Source: Adiantum capillus-veneris (lineage: Eukaryota; Streptophyta; Polypodiopsida; Polypodiales; Pteridaceae). From it: a stretch of DNA of 64,000 nt. The DNA lies in NCBI GenBank assembly GCA_014529385.2, contig CM043958.1, positions 146,099,734 to 146,163,733 of the forward strand, given 5' to 3'. Both the position numbers and the translations under genes were made by a program. The notes under the pieces are model-generated. The model saw only the letters and a list, made by a program, of their open reading frames with translations, ran no database searches and had not been told where the DNA came from. Below, in pieces: positions 33,936-45,749 of this stretch (the stretch's first letter is position 1; the number at the start of each line of letters is the position of its first letter).

Positions 33936-34283
33936 AGTTTGAGTTGTGAGGCTGAGTACAGGGCAGTCTTCACAACTACAATTGAGTGTGTATGGCTTAG
34001 ATGCTTTATGGATGATTTGGGTATTGGGCAGGACACTGCCAACACAATCTACACTGCCAGTCACAACGCATTGGCAGTTGCAAGGAACCTAGTTTTTCAT
34101 GCTTGCACAAAGCACATTGAGGTGCATTACCACTATGTCAGGGAGAGGCTCTCAGCAGGAGAGATCACCTTGGCTTATGTGCCAACACAAGACAACCTTG
34201 CTGATCTTTTCACAAAGGCATTGTCTCGTGAGAAGCTTGAAGCTTTCCGCAAAGATTTGGGCTTACTCCCCTTTGTGGACTGA
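33936..34283 (+). pseudogene. RNase H C-terminal piece (unit 3)
   Basis: Open frame SCEAEYRAVFTTTIECVW through LADLFTKALSREKLEAF to a stop at 34281–34283. It is nearly identical to unit 2 apart from scattered substitutions. Confidence 0.75.
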
Positions 34284-34358
34284 TCACGTCCTCAGGGCAT
34301 GGCACTTCTCTCTACTCATGTGCCAGCTCTTGTTCACTGCATAACTCCAGGGGGGATT

Positions 34359-34581
34359 TGTTACCATATACATGTGGTTGTGATGTGTGTGAGCACACCA
34401 CGACCGTCGGGGCATTTTTCCCCTCTTTAGGAGGTTTTTCCCCCGTGCATTGTATATATGCCCATCACTCTAGGGCTATCTATCTTTCCATTGCACACTA
34501 AGTAACACACTCTCTATTGTGTGCCTTGAGCTTCCTTGGTGTTCTCCAAGCTGTGTATGTTTCTTTGCAACCCTAATTCCA
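34359..34581 (+). repeat. copia-F family LTR 3
   Basis: TGTTACCATATACATG to AATTCCA, fused to unit 4. Confidence 0.85.
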
Positions 34582-34975
34582 CCACTTCGAGTTGTGAGGC
34601 TGAGTACAGGGAAGTCTTCATAGCTACGGTTGAGTGTGTATGCCTCAGACACCTTATGGCTAATTTGGGTGTTGGAGAGGACACTGCCAACAAAATCTAC
34701 AGTGACAGTCCGAGCACATTGGCAATTGCAAGGAACCTAGTTTTTCATGCTCGCACAAAGCACATTGAGGTGCATTACCACTATGTCAAGGAGAGGCTCT
34801 CAGCAGGAGAGCCTCTCCTTGACATGACAACACAGGACAACCTTGCAGATCTTTTCACAAAGGCAAGGTTGTCCTGTGTTGGCTTATGTGCCAACACAGG
34901 ACAACCTTGCAGATCTTTTCACAAAGGCATTGTCTCGTGAGAAGTGAGAAGCTTTCCGCAAAGCTTTGCGCTTAC
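34582..34975 (+). pseudogene. RNase H C-terminal piece with fold-back rearrangement (unit 4)
   Basis: It starts like its neighbours, but at 34783–34930 it contains a palindrome around GAGAGGCTCTCAGCAGGAGA. This is followed by ACAACCTTGC facing GCAAGGTTGT, and then a repeat of the CCAACACAGGACAACC… segment. The insertion explains the 48-bp excess of this unit. Its frame ends early. Confidence 0.75.
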
Positions 34976-35049
34976 TCTCCTTTGTGGAGTGGTCATGTCC
35001 TCAGGGCATGGTGCTAGCTCTTGTTCACCGCATAACTCCAGGGGGGGTT

Positions 35050-35276
35050 TGTTACCATATACTGTGGTAGTGATGTGTGTGAACACACCAGGACGGTCAG
35101 GGCATTTTTTCCCTCTTTAGGAGTTTTCTCCCCCGTGCATTGTATATACGTATACGCCCATCACTCTAGGGCTATCTATCTTCCCATTGCACACTAAGTA
35201 ACACACTCTCTATTGTGTGCCTTGATCTTCCTTCGTTTTCTCCAAGCTGTGTGTCTTTCCTTGCAACCCTAATTCC
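35050..35276 (+). repeat. copia-F family LTR 4
   Basis: TGTTACCATATACTGTGG to AATTCCA, with an 8-bp TATACGTA-type local duplication at about 35149–35158. Confidence 0.85.
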
Positions 35277-35630
35277 ACCACTTTGAGTTGTGAGGCTGAG
35301 TACAGGGCAGTCTTCACAACTACAGTTGAGTGTGTATGGCTTAGATGATTTATGGCTGATTTGGGTATTGGACAGGACACTGCCAACACAATCTACACTA
35401 ACAATCAGAGCGCATTGGTAGTTGTGAGGAACCCAATTTTTTTATGCTTGCACAAAGCACATTGAGGTGAATTACCACTATGTCAGGGAGAGGCTCTCAG
35501 CAGGAGAGATCACCTTGGCTTATGTGCCAACACAGGAAAACCTTGCAGATATTTTCACAAAGGAATTGTCTCGTGAGAAGCTCGAAGCTTTCCACAAAGC
35601 TTTGGGCTTACTCCCCTTTGTGGACTGATC
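35277..35630 (+). pseudogene. RNase H C-terminal piece (unit 5)
   Basis: Same segment as units 2–4 with a one-base shift near 35440 (run of T) that breaks the frame; the tail after HYHYVRE-like codons continues in another frame. Confidence 0.7.
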
Positions 35631-35704
35631 ATGTCCTCAGGGCATGGTGCTTCCCTCTACTCATGTTGCAAGCTCTTGTTCACCGCATCACTCCAAGGGG
35701 GATT

Positions 35705-35930
35705 TGTTACCATATACATGTGGTAGTGATGTGTGTGAACACACTAGGACCGCCGGGGCATTTTTTTCCTCTTTAGGAGGTTTTTTCCCCCGTGCATTGT
35801 ATATACGCCCATCACTCTAGGGCTATCTATCTTTCCATTTCACACTAAGTAACACACTTTCTATTGTGTTCCTTGAGCTTCCTTCATCTTCTCCAAGTTG
35901 TTGCATTTCCTTGCAACCCTAATTCCAACA
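35705..35930 (+). repeat. copia-F family LTR 5, complete 3' end
   Basis: TGTTACCATATACATG to AATTCCAACA; the only unit that keeps the canonical CA end. It marks the right border of the array. Confidence 0.85.
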
Positions 35931-36647
35931 CTTCTATATTTCTTAATGGAACTTCAGAGGTTTTAGAGTTAGGGCACTGGCCACTCTGGACTTCCCTTTG
36001 GAGGACATGGGAGATATTGCAGCATACCAAAATCAAGCATAGATCAAGGAACATTGCAAAAGCAATTGTAAAAGAGTACCCCCTTTTTGTCAGCGCGCTT
36101 CTAGTGCTACTGATGTAGAGAAGCTCACTTACTAATGCATGGATGCATTGAAGATGTCCATTATACATTCCACCATATGTCATTCTTCTCTATCCGAGGG
36201 ATAGATAATTGCAACATTCAAGGCATGAAAGTTAATTATCTGTCCGAGGGCTAGATAATTGCAACATTCAAGGCATGAAAGTTAATTACACAATACATGA
36301 GTGAATAAAAGAATCTCTTGTGGAGTTTTAACAACAATCGATTTGGTTGTTAGTTGGAAAGCTTGTTGGTGTTTCTCACAGATGTAGCTCAGCATGCATA
36401 TATGAGTGTTCAATGAGAACCTCCTTGATTGTCTTGCCCATTTGTGATAACACAAAGTGCTTAACCCTTTCCCATGTGTTTTCTCATCCTTGTCTATAGG
36501 AGAACCTAGATTTCAATGGTGATGGTGGTGGATAGCCATCGACCATTGTCCAAATCAAAGATATTGAATCCACTGACTCAATACTTGCATACAGATGTCA
36601 AGGTCTTCTACTCCCCATTAGTGTTTATTATATGTCCTTAAGACACA
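35931..36647. other. Non-coding flank with a 50-bp tandem duplication
   Basis: No coding signal was seen. Two copies of a 50-bp unit (TCCGAGGGMTAGATAATTGC…) occupy 36190–36289. Confidence 0.55.
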
Positions 36648-37287
<640 letters not shown>

Positions 37288-37734
37288 GGTTACCCTATCA
37301 TCACCTATCACATCTCACAATGACACGGACCCAATACTATAATGTCATTTCGAGGAAGCAAGTGACTCAACTAGGGCATGGAGGCACTCCAAGAGGTTTT
37401 CAATCTCTTGCCTAAACATATTACGCTTTGATAAAACAATCCATGTGTGCTCTAACCATGAAAAACCTAGTTTTCATCCCTTTGATCCATTCACGCATCA
37501 TCAAGCAAAACCAATAGCAAATCAACTCAAAACAACATCAAACTTAAGAGGCATTATCCATGCATAGTTAGAAACACTTTTGGGTTAGCAAACCTAAAAT
37601 CTATACAATAGAAAAAAACACATTTTTTTAAATAGCGGCAAGATTGTAGGTCATCAAATCTGACGTCGGACACACCTATTAGGTGCTCCAAAGTGCGGCC
37701 AATCTCATGCAATTCATAGAATCTCAAAACAACA
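37288..37734 (-). repeat. Inverted-repeat arm: inverted LTR-like copy of the gypsy-D family
   Basis: It matches the inverse of 38491–38980. Shared words include CACCTATCACATCTCAC, GCATGGAGGCAC, CATGAAAAAC, ATGCATAGTTAGAAACACTT and AGATTGTAGGTCATCAAATCT. Identity is moderate. Its outer end GGTTACCCTATCATC mirrors the LTR/PBS junction of gypsy-D. Confidence 0.65.
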
Positions 37735-37775
37735 CTCATATAGTGAGATATGTCATCTAGAAGGTTGTGGGAGTT

Positions 37776-38210
37776 GATGCCGGAATCTCACAAAAATGCT
37801 TGCAATGTACATATCTATGCGTAGAGCTCTGTGAGACTAACACAATGGTGCTCTTGGAATTTGGATACGATAATCGTGGGGTGTGGTGCAAGGAGATAAA
37901 GACACACTAGTAAGAGATGACACAAAATGTACAGAAAAAACCTTATGTGCTCACTTTCTTTAATAATGATCATAATCAAAAATTTACCCCGGTTCAGGGT
38001 CTCATGTACAACGGCTATACTTGTTTCAAAAATAGCATAAAATACAACTTGAGAGCTCATAGTCCCAAATTCTTTATAATTACAGAGTGAACAAAGATCT
38101 AATGGTATTCATACAAGATTATTACAATTATTGTTTGTACCAAGGCTAAAGCATCTTCTCGAGCATCTCCTTTTTTGGAGTCAGCATCTATTGTTGTTGG
38201 AATCTTCTAA
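37776..38210 (-). repeat. Possible copia-type LTR between the arms
   Basis: On the - strand a polypurine tract GAGGGGGGGAG is followed by TGTTAGAAGATTCCAAC. The stretch ends near 37776 with …GAGATTCCGGCA, a TG…CA pair of LTR type. CTGAACCGGGGTAAATTT inside resembles copia LTR text. No second LTR was found, so this may be a remnant 3' LTR. Confidence 0.4.
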
Positions 38211-38490
38211 CACTCCCCCCCTCATATTTCATGTCATCCTCGATATGAGTCAATGTCAAGGTTGTTGTTGAATTGCACCGACATTGCATATGAAAATGTG
38301 TTGTCCACTTGAGCCCTTCTCTATATTCTCCTACTAGTTGGATATCTTCTTGTGCATAAGGCTTGATTGTAGATTGATGGTGGAGCTCCATCGCATGGTA
38401 GCTGAGAAAGCGCACTCTTAGATCATTGACTTTGGGACCAAAAATGGTTGTGTCTAGTGTGAAAAATCTTGTGTAAAAAGCCTCTTCAAA
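38211..38490. other. Spacer left of the gypsy-D LTR piece
   Basis: Possible 3' untranslated DNA of the element ending in the LTR at 37776–38210 (- strand). No codons are recognisable. Confidence 0.3.
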
Positions 38491-38972
38491 GATTCTGTGG
38501 ATTGCATCAGATTTCCAATATTTTGGAACACCTGGTAAGCGTACCCAACATTAGATTTGATGACCTGCAATCTTGCTACTGTAAGAAAACGCATTTTGTT
38601 CCAATGTTTAGATTTTAGGTTTGCTGACCTAGAAGTGTTTCTAATCAAGCATGGATGATGCCTATTAAGTTAGGTGTTGTTGACCTAGAAGTGTTTCTAA
38701 TCACGCATGGATAATGCCTATTAAGTTAGGTGTTGTTTGGAGTTGATTTGATATTGGTTTTTCTTGTTGATGCGTGAACAAATCATAGGGATAAGAACTA
38801 GTTTTTTCATGGTTATCTCACACATACATAGTTTTATCAAAGTATATTGTGTTCAAGCAAGAGATTAACAGCATCTTCGTGTGCCTCCATGCCCTAGTCA
38901 AGTCACTTGCTTCCTAGGTTTGACATTATAATCTTGGGTTTGTCTCATCGTGAGATGTGATAGGTGATAACA
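38491..38972 (+). repeat. gypsy-D LTR, 3' part
   Basis: It ends …GATAACA and is followed by GTAACCGTTGTCTCGGGAACGAG. That text aligns with the gypsy-C PBS region TGGCGCCGTTGCTAGGGACGAG. It contains a 57-bp internal duplication (GACCTAGAAGTGTTTCTAATC at about 38625 and 38682). Confidence 0.55.
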
Positions 38973-41200
38973 GTGTAACCGTTGTCTCGGGAACGAGTAC
39001 ATAGACTAGTGTGGACACATACAAACTAATAGAGTTGCTTGAGTTAGACTAGTTGGATAAGGTAGGTTAGGAGTGGATATTGCGGTATCCTTGATCTTTG
39101 TGATTCACAGGTGAGTTTTAGCCACAGAAGTAGTAAAGAGATATGTTAGAGTACTATGAGTAGGTACGAAAGCTTGGTGTGTAGTTAGAACAACTAAATT
39201 TGCACTAGATTGAAAAATGCAAGAAAACGTGAAATTTCAAAGGTTTTGTAGAGAGTTGTTGATTTGAGTTGTTTTTTATGTTTTTTATATGTTATTTTCC
39301 TTTGTCATAGGAGCAGGGTAAAATGTGGTGAATGTCTGAGAATTAAAACACATTTAAGCAAGTTGTGATTTGAGAGAATAGATTGCAGGTACAAGAGTGT
39401 GTCAGTGCACAACATCAAACAAAAAGTTCAAAAAATTGATTGTCAGTCTCTATAAGGAGAAACACACGTTTTTTTTCATCAGGCTGACAAGAGTGTTTGG
39501 CTAGTATGTTTGAGCACTTGTATGAGACTTGGGTACAAGAGAAAGCATAGCTTGTGTGCAAGAGTCAAGGAACTTAGTGCCAGTAAGGTCATATGCTTGT
39601 TGATTCTAATTAGTAAGAACAAAATCAAATACATACCTTTCATTGTGCTTAATAGAATGTGAAAGAAACACCATATCAAGAAAAGAGGAAAAAGAGATTT
39701 TCTTGGCAATAACAAGAAAAAAATGCGCTTTTTTCCTAAGACAGCTCCATAAATCCAATTTTTGAATTTTATATGGACACATGTATTCAATAGATGTTTG
39801 AAGGCTGCTTTGTGCTAGGATTTTGCATGCTTGTTTGTGGATACTCACACACATAGAGACTTGAGTTGTTCAAAAGACATACAAGAGCTTAATAGATAGA
39901 AACACAATCAAACTTGACCAAAATTGCATGTCTAACATTGTTTGAGAGTGTTAAGTACAGTGCAATTGTCAAAAACTTAATGGGACTCAAGGGCAGGGGA
40001 TAGAAAAAACGCGTTTTTTTTCCAACACTCTGCTACTACAAGAATTAGAACAAGTTGACAAGATTTGGGACAAAAGTTATTCTTAACCCAAGAAAGCAAG
40101 CCATCAAATTGAAAGTGAGGTGTGAGTGTGGGGTCAAATCCCATCTCTGAGATTGAGAAAATTGCTAAAATTAGAGTTAAACCCAACCCAATTACCCAAA
40201 AATTGTGGTGGTGAGTGCACTCTTGGAAGAGAATAAAACACTTTGCAATTGAGAAAAAATGCAAAAAAGGGCCAAAAGCAAGACTAGAGGAAAAGAACAC
40301 ATTCTTTTTCTGGCTTTCTGATGGAGAGAGAATTTTTAACCAAGTTTTGGACCAAAGGGGGACCTTAATGCAATGATCACACTTATCAGGTAAAAATTAA
40401 AATTGGAAATTTTCACATCATGCTAAACCAAATCCTAGTGAGAAAGTTGACTGAAAACGGGTCAAGTGAATACCAGAGACCATCTGAAAGAAAAAACAAA
40501 TGGGATTGGTGCATGGTTGCATTCATAGAAGTGTGTTGCATGCCTATGGAAGAGCTGGAGTGAAAATCAGGTCATAAGTTAATAGACAAGAAATAAATCT
40601 TTTTTTTTTCTCTAAAGAGTAAGGGGTACACATTTTTGACAAATTTTGATTCCAAACAATGATTCAAGCTTTGTATACCATAAGTAAGCCTTTGGATCAA
40701 GAAAAATTTGTGCATAAGATGTATTAAATGTAGAAAGTTTGTACATCTCAATTACTAGCCTAACTTAATTCAACTAGCACTTTTATGTTGAGTCTTGTGC
40801 AAATAGTCCAATTCATGAGTGAGGTTGGAGAGAAGTGGAGATTACCAAAGGATCTAAAGAGTTCCAAGTAACAAGTCAAGTTTCACTTTTCCCATATTTT
40901 TCATGTTCTTGAGGTCAAGAGCCTTATATAGGTCAAGTAAAAGACTACCTAGAGATCAAGTGAGTCGTGTGTCTACTAAAGAGAGTGTCAATTAGGTTGA
41001 CTTAGAGAATTTATCAACACTTCAAGAAGAGGTAGTCTCAGATACTTCATCCAAACAAGCATTTTCTATCCTTATTGCCAAGAGAGCATCAGATATGAGT
41101 TATCAAATGTAGGTGGTACCTGGAGGAAAGCCAAAAGCTAGACCGGCCATGCTTTTACACTAATGGTAGAGGAGCAAGAATTTATGTGGATATCCATAAC
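38973..41200 (+). other. gypsy-D leader with ~285-bp periodic motif
   Basis: Long untranslated leader, as in Tat/Athila-type gypsy elements. Motifs of the form aaa-ACGCGT-tttttt or eroded versions lie near 39220, 39467, 39725, 40011 (perfect AAAAAACGCGTTTTTT at 40004–40019), 40296 and 40603. No coding potential was seen. Confidence 0.5.
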
Positions 41201-41202
41201 AT

Positions 41203-44019
41203 ATGCTATATTGTGAGGACTTAGGAAACCCTGAGCTTTGGGAAATAGTAGAAGCTATTGACAATGGAGATAGATACATTGATGAGAGAGGGGTTGCCTA
41301 TCTTAAGATAGATAATTTTGATCTTGTAGATGCAATAGGTATGACTAGAACCAAGGACAAATTCAACAAAGGAATGGAGAGACTGCCTTTGGAAAATGAC
41401 CCAAGAGCTAAATTCATATCCATGAAAGAGCTTGAGAGAATACTTATTGATAATCCTCGTATGTGTGATTATATATGTTGATGACCAAAGAATATCAAGG
41501 AAGATGTGAACCCAGTGGATCTCGCAAACATCAAGAGGATGTACATGTATGTCTATCAATTCAAAACGAGAAATGACCTATTTTGTAGACAATAATGGGC
41601 ATAAGTACATTTACACGTATGTGACAAACATGGAAAAGCTTTCTTGTTGGGGAGAACCATTTTCTATTATTCACTTGAATCAAATGGCCAATAGAAAGCT
41701 GGTCTAGAGAGAGGTAAGTTATATGGATCAAGTTACAAAGATTCCACCACATGTAGAAAACACGCATATCATAGGGTTAGGGGCACAAGGAATTCCAGAT
41801 CCTTGGATAAGAGGGAGTTACTTGTCAGAACTAGAGCCTATGAGAGGTGGCTTTACGGCCATTACATGATCATCCATGCCACACCCTACCGAGTGAGTAG
41901 TGCTATATGTGACTATGAGAGAAGTACAGAGAGTTATACCTAGAGCACCAACACCTACAACGTATGAGGAAGCTTTCCTAGGAGCTCTAGGAGTCACTGA
42001 TCCAAGACCCATGCATCCATCTCAAATTGAAAAATGCATGGCATCAAAGTATAATGGATCAGGGGATCCCCATGCACATTCTGCATCATTTAAATAGGTG
42101 TTGAGAGCCGAACACGTCATGAATTTTCACATTTAGTTTGAAGGCTTTGAATTAACTTTGGAACATCACCCTTACATGATGGTTCCATCCTTTGAAAAAG
42201 GAAGTCTATGGAACATAGAAGTGCTATTGCAAGACTTTGTGGAGGAGTTTCCATGCAAGGTATTAAGCACAATATAGTGTCACAAATCCATTCTTTCAAA
42301 AAAAAAAAAACACAATGAGAGAGTACAAGAGGTTGCCCTACAAATCATTATATTGAGATATGTCCACCACAAGAGAAACCTTAGGAGGACCGTTAATTAG
42401 TGTTGTTCATTGAAGGAATCAAGAATGAACACCTCAAGAAGGACTTGCACTTGAAAAAGTGTGCAACCTTAGATGATATCATGAGAGAAGCTATCTATTT
42501 AGTAGAAAATTGCAAGATCTACAAAGAAGTATCACATGATGTTGATACTACCTCAAACGATTCATGTTCAATTGCTAGTGGTGCAAATACACCAAGGACT
42601 ATACCAGTGCAACACCAACCAATGAATATTGAGTAGCTTGTAGATGAGTTTATGAGAAGAATGAATCAGACATTGAGAGTCCAAAACCAGAGAGTACCAC
42701 CCTTGAGACATTGCTTGACATGTAAAAAAGATCATCCGACACAACAGTGCTCCATGTTGCCACATCCATATCCTTGACAAAAATGGTGTGCCATTGAGAA
42801 TGAGTGGACAAATCATTTCACTAAGGAATGCTACTACAACAAAGGTCAAGTTAGGGAGAGGCCATATAAGCTCAACAAATACCGGCCTAGCATGTTCATA
42901 GCCAATCAAAGAGAGGCTAAACCAAAAGCATATACCCGGAGGCTATATGCCTAGCAACCAAGACAATAAAGAACTGTAGGACCTTGTTTCAAGTGTGAAG
43001 GTGACCATTTGGCCAAGAATTGTCTGATTAACTAAGCGCATGCTATAAACAATGTTCCTAATGTGACTGTAAGTGATTGTGGACATTGTGGTGATTGTGG
43101 ACAAAAACATTTATACTAGGATTGTCCTCAGAAACCAAATAAGAAAAAAAAAAACGGTGAATATTGTAGAGTTTATACCCTCTTCAAGTGGTTCTAATGC
43201 ATATGAAAAATTGCCACTAAAGGTGGTAACAAGAACGCAAGCGAAGTAGAAAGTGACAAGTGAGTGGGGTGTTAATGACTCTAACAAATTTGTAAATGTG
43301 AAATCTGCAAGGAAGGCTACAAGGGATAGAATTAGAGCCCAATACTATCATAAGTTGGAGGATGTTCTAGTTGAGCTGTCACAAGCTTAAAAGTAATTAC
43401 AAAAATTGAGAAGATCATCATCTAGCATCATACTAGAAGAAATACCCAAAATTGAAAAAAATCCAAGCGGAGTAGAGCCAAAAGATGCTAATTTTGGAGG
43501 TTCTCTCTTAATCGATAAAACATTTGAGTCATTGGAAGTGATTTCAAAGGCGTATGAAGTGAGAATAGACAATTGCTAGATGATGAAACATCAGGGGATG
43601 ATTTATCCTAGTGGGGAGATGGAAAAGCTGAGGTTGGAGATGTGGAAAAAGATAATTGAGACTTATGAAACCTCCATAGCTATGCCTACCCAAGCTAGAA
43701 TAATACCTCAACCACATATTGATTCTAAAGAAACAAATGAGAGGAAGGAAGAGATCTTAAATGACTTGGCTCAATAAGAACTGATACAGGATACTGAGAT
43801 TTTAGCTGACGACGGGGTTTGCAAAAAGATCTCAAACATGAGAGGTGAAGAAGACAGTAGATTAGGGATCCAACATCCTCAAGGGATGGGGAAGTAACTA
43901 CTTGTAGAGAAAGAGTATTTGAACAAGTGGTGAAGGACACAACAAACGAATCTATCTACCATATAACTCATACTGATTGGCCTGAAGAACTTTGGGATGC
44001 AGTTAGGAAGGCTAGAGAT
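41203..44019 (+). pseudogene. gypsy-D gag and nucleocapsid, degenerate
   Basis: Fragments in changing frames match the gypsy-C gag in order. 41240–41480 (DNGDRYIDERGVAYLKID) matches SGDRYLDDEGTMYL. 41990–42100 (MHPSQIEKCMASKYNGSGDPHAH) matches the MRPSQVAKCMPKKYGGSGDPYAH part. 42395–42500 (LFIEGIKNEHLKKDLHLK) matches LFIEGLRNDTLKKDLHLK. Two CCHC knuckles follow: CFKCEGDHLAKNC near 42990 and CGDCGQKHLYxDC near 43090, the latter split by a stop. Many stops are present. The tail IYHITHTDWPEELWDAVRKARDG at 43950–44019 runs into the copia-A insertion. Confidence 0.7.
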
Positions 44020-44024
44020 GGTAG
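44020..44024. repeat. Target-site duplication of copia-A (left)
   Basis: GGTAG, identical to 63955–63959 on the far side of the 19.9-kb insertion. Confidence 0.9.
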
Positions 44025-44216
44025 TGAAGGAGTACGAGCGAAAGTGCGACGCGAGAGAGAGTGCGAGAAGAAGAGCACGACGATATGGTGAACTCGCTCT
44101 ACTGTAATGTGTAGAGCATAGTGAGTTCTTATTAGGTTTTTACAAAAGAACATGTGTACATACCTGGCGGCCCGCCCACTTACCTGGGCGACCACATTGG
44201 GCTTTATACCCCAACA
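44025..44216 (-). repeat. Copia-A 3' LTR
   Basis: - strand TGTTGGGGTATAAAGCCC to …GTACTCCTTCA. A TATA-like GGTATAAAG lies at its start. The polypurine tract AAGTGGGAGGT (+ coordinates 44217–44227) adjoins it. Confidence 0.92.
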
Positions 44217-44305
44217 ACCTCCCACTTAAAGTCCAATGTGGTACTTTAAGTGTGAGAGAAGCTACTATACAAGCTAATATACAAGAGATGTAGAGAAGTG
44301 ATGTA

Positions 44306-44982
44306 CTACCCTACACCTAACTGCTTGCGAAAATGCGCAAAGCTCTCTGAGGGAAGTCCTTTTGTAAGTAGATCAACAGGATTTTCTGTGGTGTGAACTT
44401 TGACAAGCTTAAGTTGCTTATCCTCGAGCATTTCCCTGATAAAATGATACTTCACATCCACATGCTTTGTCTTTGAGTGATAAACTGGATTGCGAGCCAA
44501 TTGTATAGCACTTTGACTATCATAATATAACACAGGCATCTCTTCTTTGATTCCCAAATCTGTTACTAGTCGATTAAGCCAAATTGATTCTTTGCATGCC
44601 TCTGATGCTGTAACATATTCAGCATCTGTAGTAGACTGAGTAACACAATCTTGTAATCTAGAATGCCATGATACTGCTCCACCAGCCAATGTAAAGACAT
44701 ACCCTGATGTAGACATCGATTGTCTAAGTCACCTGCATAATCTGAGTCTGTAAAACCCTTTACACTTAGCTCCTGACTCCCATAGCATATACGCATACTC
44801 TTTGTAGCTTTCAGGTATCTCAATATTCCTTTCACTGCCTCCCAATGTTTCTTGCCTGGGTTTGACATGTATCGACTTACTACTCCCACTGCAAATGCAA
44901 TGTCTGGGCGAGTAGCAATCATTGCATACATCAAACTACCCACTGCAGACGCATATGGAATCTTATCCATTTCAGCCTTTTC
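44306..44982 (-). pseudogene. Copia-A RT C-terminus and RNase H
   Basis: EMDKIPYASAVGSLMYAM…TRPDIAFAVGVVSRYM…GILRYLKAT begins at the insertion point and carries the RT-to-RNase H transition. A frameshift near 44716–44735 moves reading into the rest of RNase H: STTDAEYVTASEA, YYDSQSAIQLARN, KTKHVDVKYHFIRE and NPVDLLTKGLP, to a stop at 44306. The YVDD-bearing RT core is lost. Confidence 0.82.
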
Positions 44983-45689
44983 TGTTAGGAAATAAGACGT
45001 AGCTAAATAGATAATTGAGTAGATTACTTAATGGAGAGAGACAAATTTATATACACGAGATTATAGAGTAGAGAGAGAGAGAGAGAGAGAGAGAGTACAC
45101 ACGATATACGTGGTTCACCCAATGTGGGCTACGTCCACGGGAAAGCAGCCACTCAATGACTTTAGTACTTCAAAACAAGAAGTAGTTTACAAAGGGATTA
45201 TACCCTTAATGGAGCTCCCGCCTTGCTTCACTCTCACCACCTCACACTCACCTTGTTGCATCAACTTCACACTCTGAAATGTGTGTAGAAATGGCCTCCT
45301 TTTATAGGCCAAAAGGGCTGCCCTCTCTTATGAGAGACAACCATGTGTAGCCGCCCTTGTGCGAATAAGTCCAAATCGGACCCTCCAAGCCGCCCTTGAG
45401 AAGAAAAGTCCGCTTTTGAATTCGGCCACCGGCCATTGACTTCCGGCCACCGGCCAACCGACCGGTTGTTTTCCGACCACTTTCCGGTCGCCGTCCGGCC
45501 ATAATATTCCGGCAAAAAAGAATATTCCGGCGAAAAAAAAGTTGCCCCTGATTCTTGTCCGTGAAAATTTTGGTTTCCGGTGAGTGATTTTCCTTCACGC
45601 ACGATGGCTTCTCCTCATAATGGGGGCCTTACAAATGTGCGCTTTTACCACAGAAAATTACAAGGGTAAATCAGGCTCCATACTTAACA
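44983..45689 (-). repeat. Copia-B 3' LTR (707 bp)
   Basis: - strand TGTTAAGTATGGAGCC to …CTTATTTCCTAACA. It contains a CCGGCCACCGGCC-rich part and a short (GA)n tract at 45070–45095. Confidence 0.9.
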
Positions 45690-45749
45690 ATCTCCCACTT
45701 GGAGACTGATCTCCAAACCAAACCTGTGACTGCTTTCCATTCTGGCTTC

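Larger units (their letters stand above)
32100..35930 (+). mobile_element. Tandem array of five [RNase H 3' piece + LTR] units of copia-F family
   Basis: The first unit starts with an RT C-terminal/RNase H remnant and ends with an LTR. Four more units each contain only the last ~115 codons of RNase H, a polypurine tract (AGGGGGGATT) and an LTR. The AGTTGTGAGG anchor recurs at 32651, 33294, 33942, 34590 and 35286, spaced 643, 648, 648 and 696 bp. At each internal junction the LTR end …AATTCCA joins …CCACTTYGAGTTG of RNase H, sharing CCA. Only the last LTR keeps the full …AATTCCAACA end at 35930. This differs from simple LTR–LTR recombination. Confidence 0.85.
38491..44019 (+). mobile_element. 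Decayed Ty3/gypsy element (gypsy-D), LTR end, leader and gag, split by copia-A
   Basis: The order on the + strand is an LTR 3' part ending …GTGATAACA at 38972, a degenerate PBS-like stretch, a ~2.1-kb leader, and gag with two zinc knuckles. Copia-A interrupts it at 44020–44024. Coding DNA resumes at 63960 after the duplicated GGTAG and leaves the window. Its gag is homologous to that of gypsy-C. Many stops and frame changes show that it is old. Confidence 0.7.

Noticed and set aside
33063-35930. Simple array of solo LTRs formed by LTR–LTR recombination
   Set aside because: Each unit also contains the same RNase H C-terminal segment joined at the same microhomology, which that mechanism does not produce.
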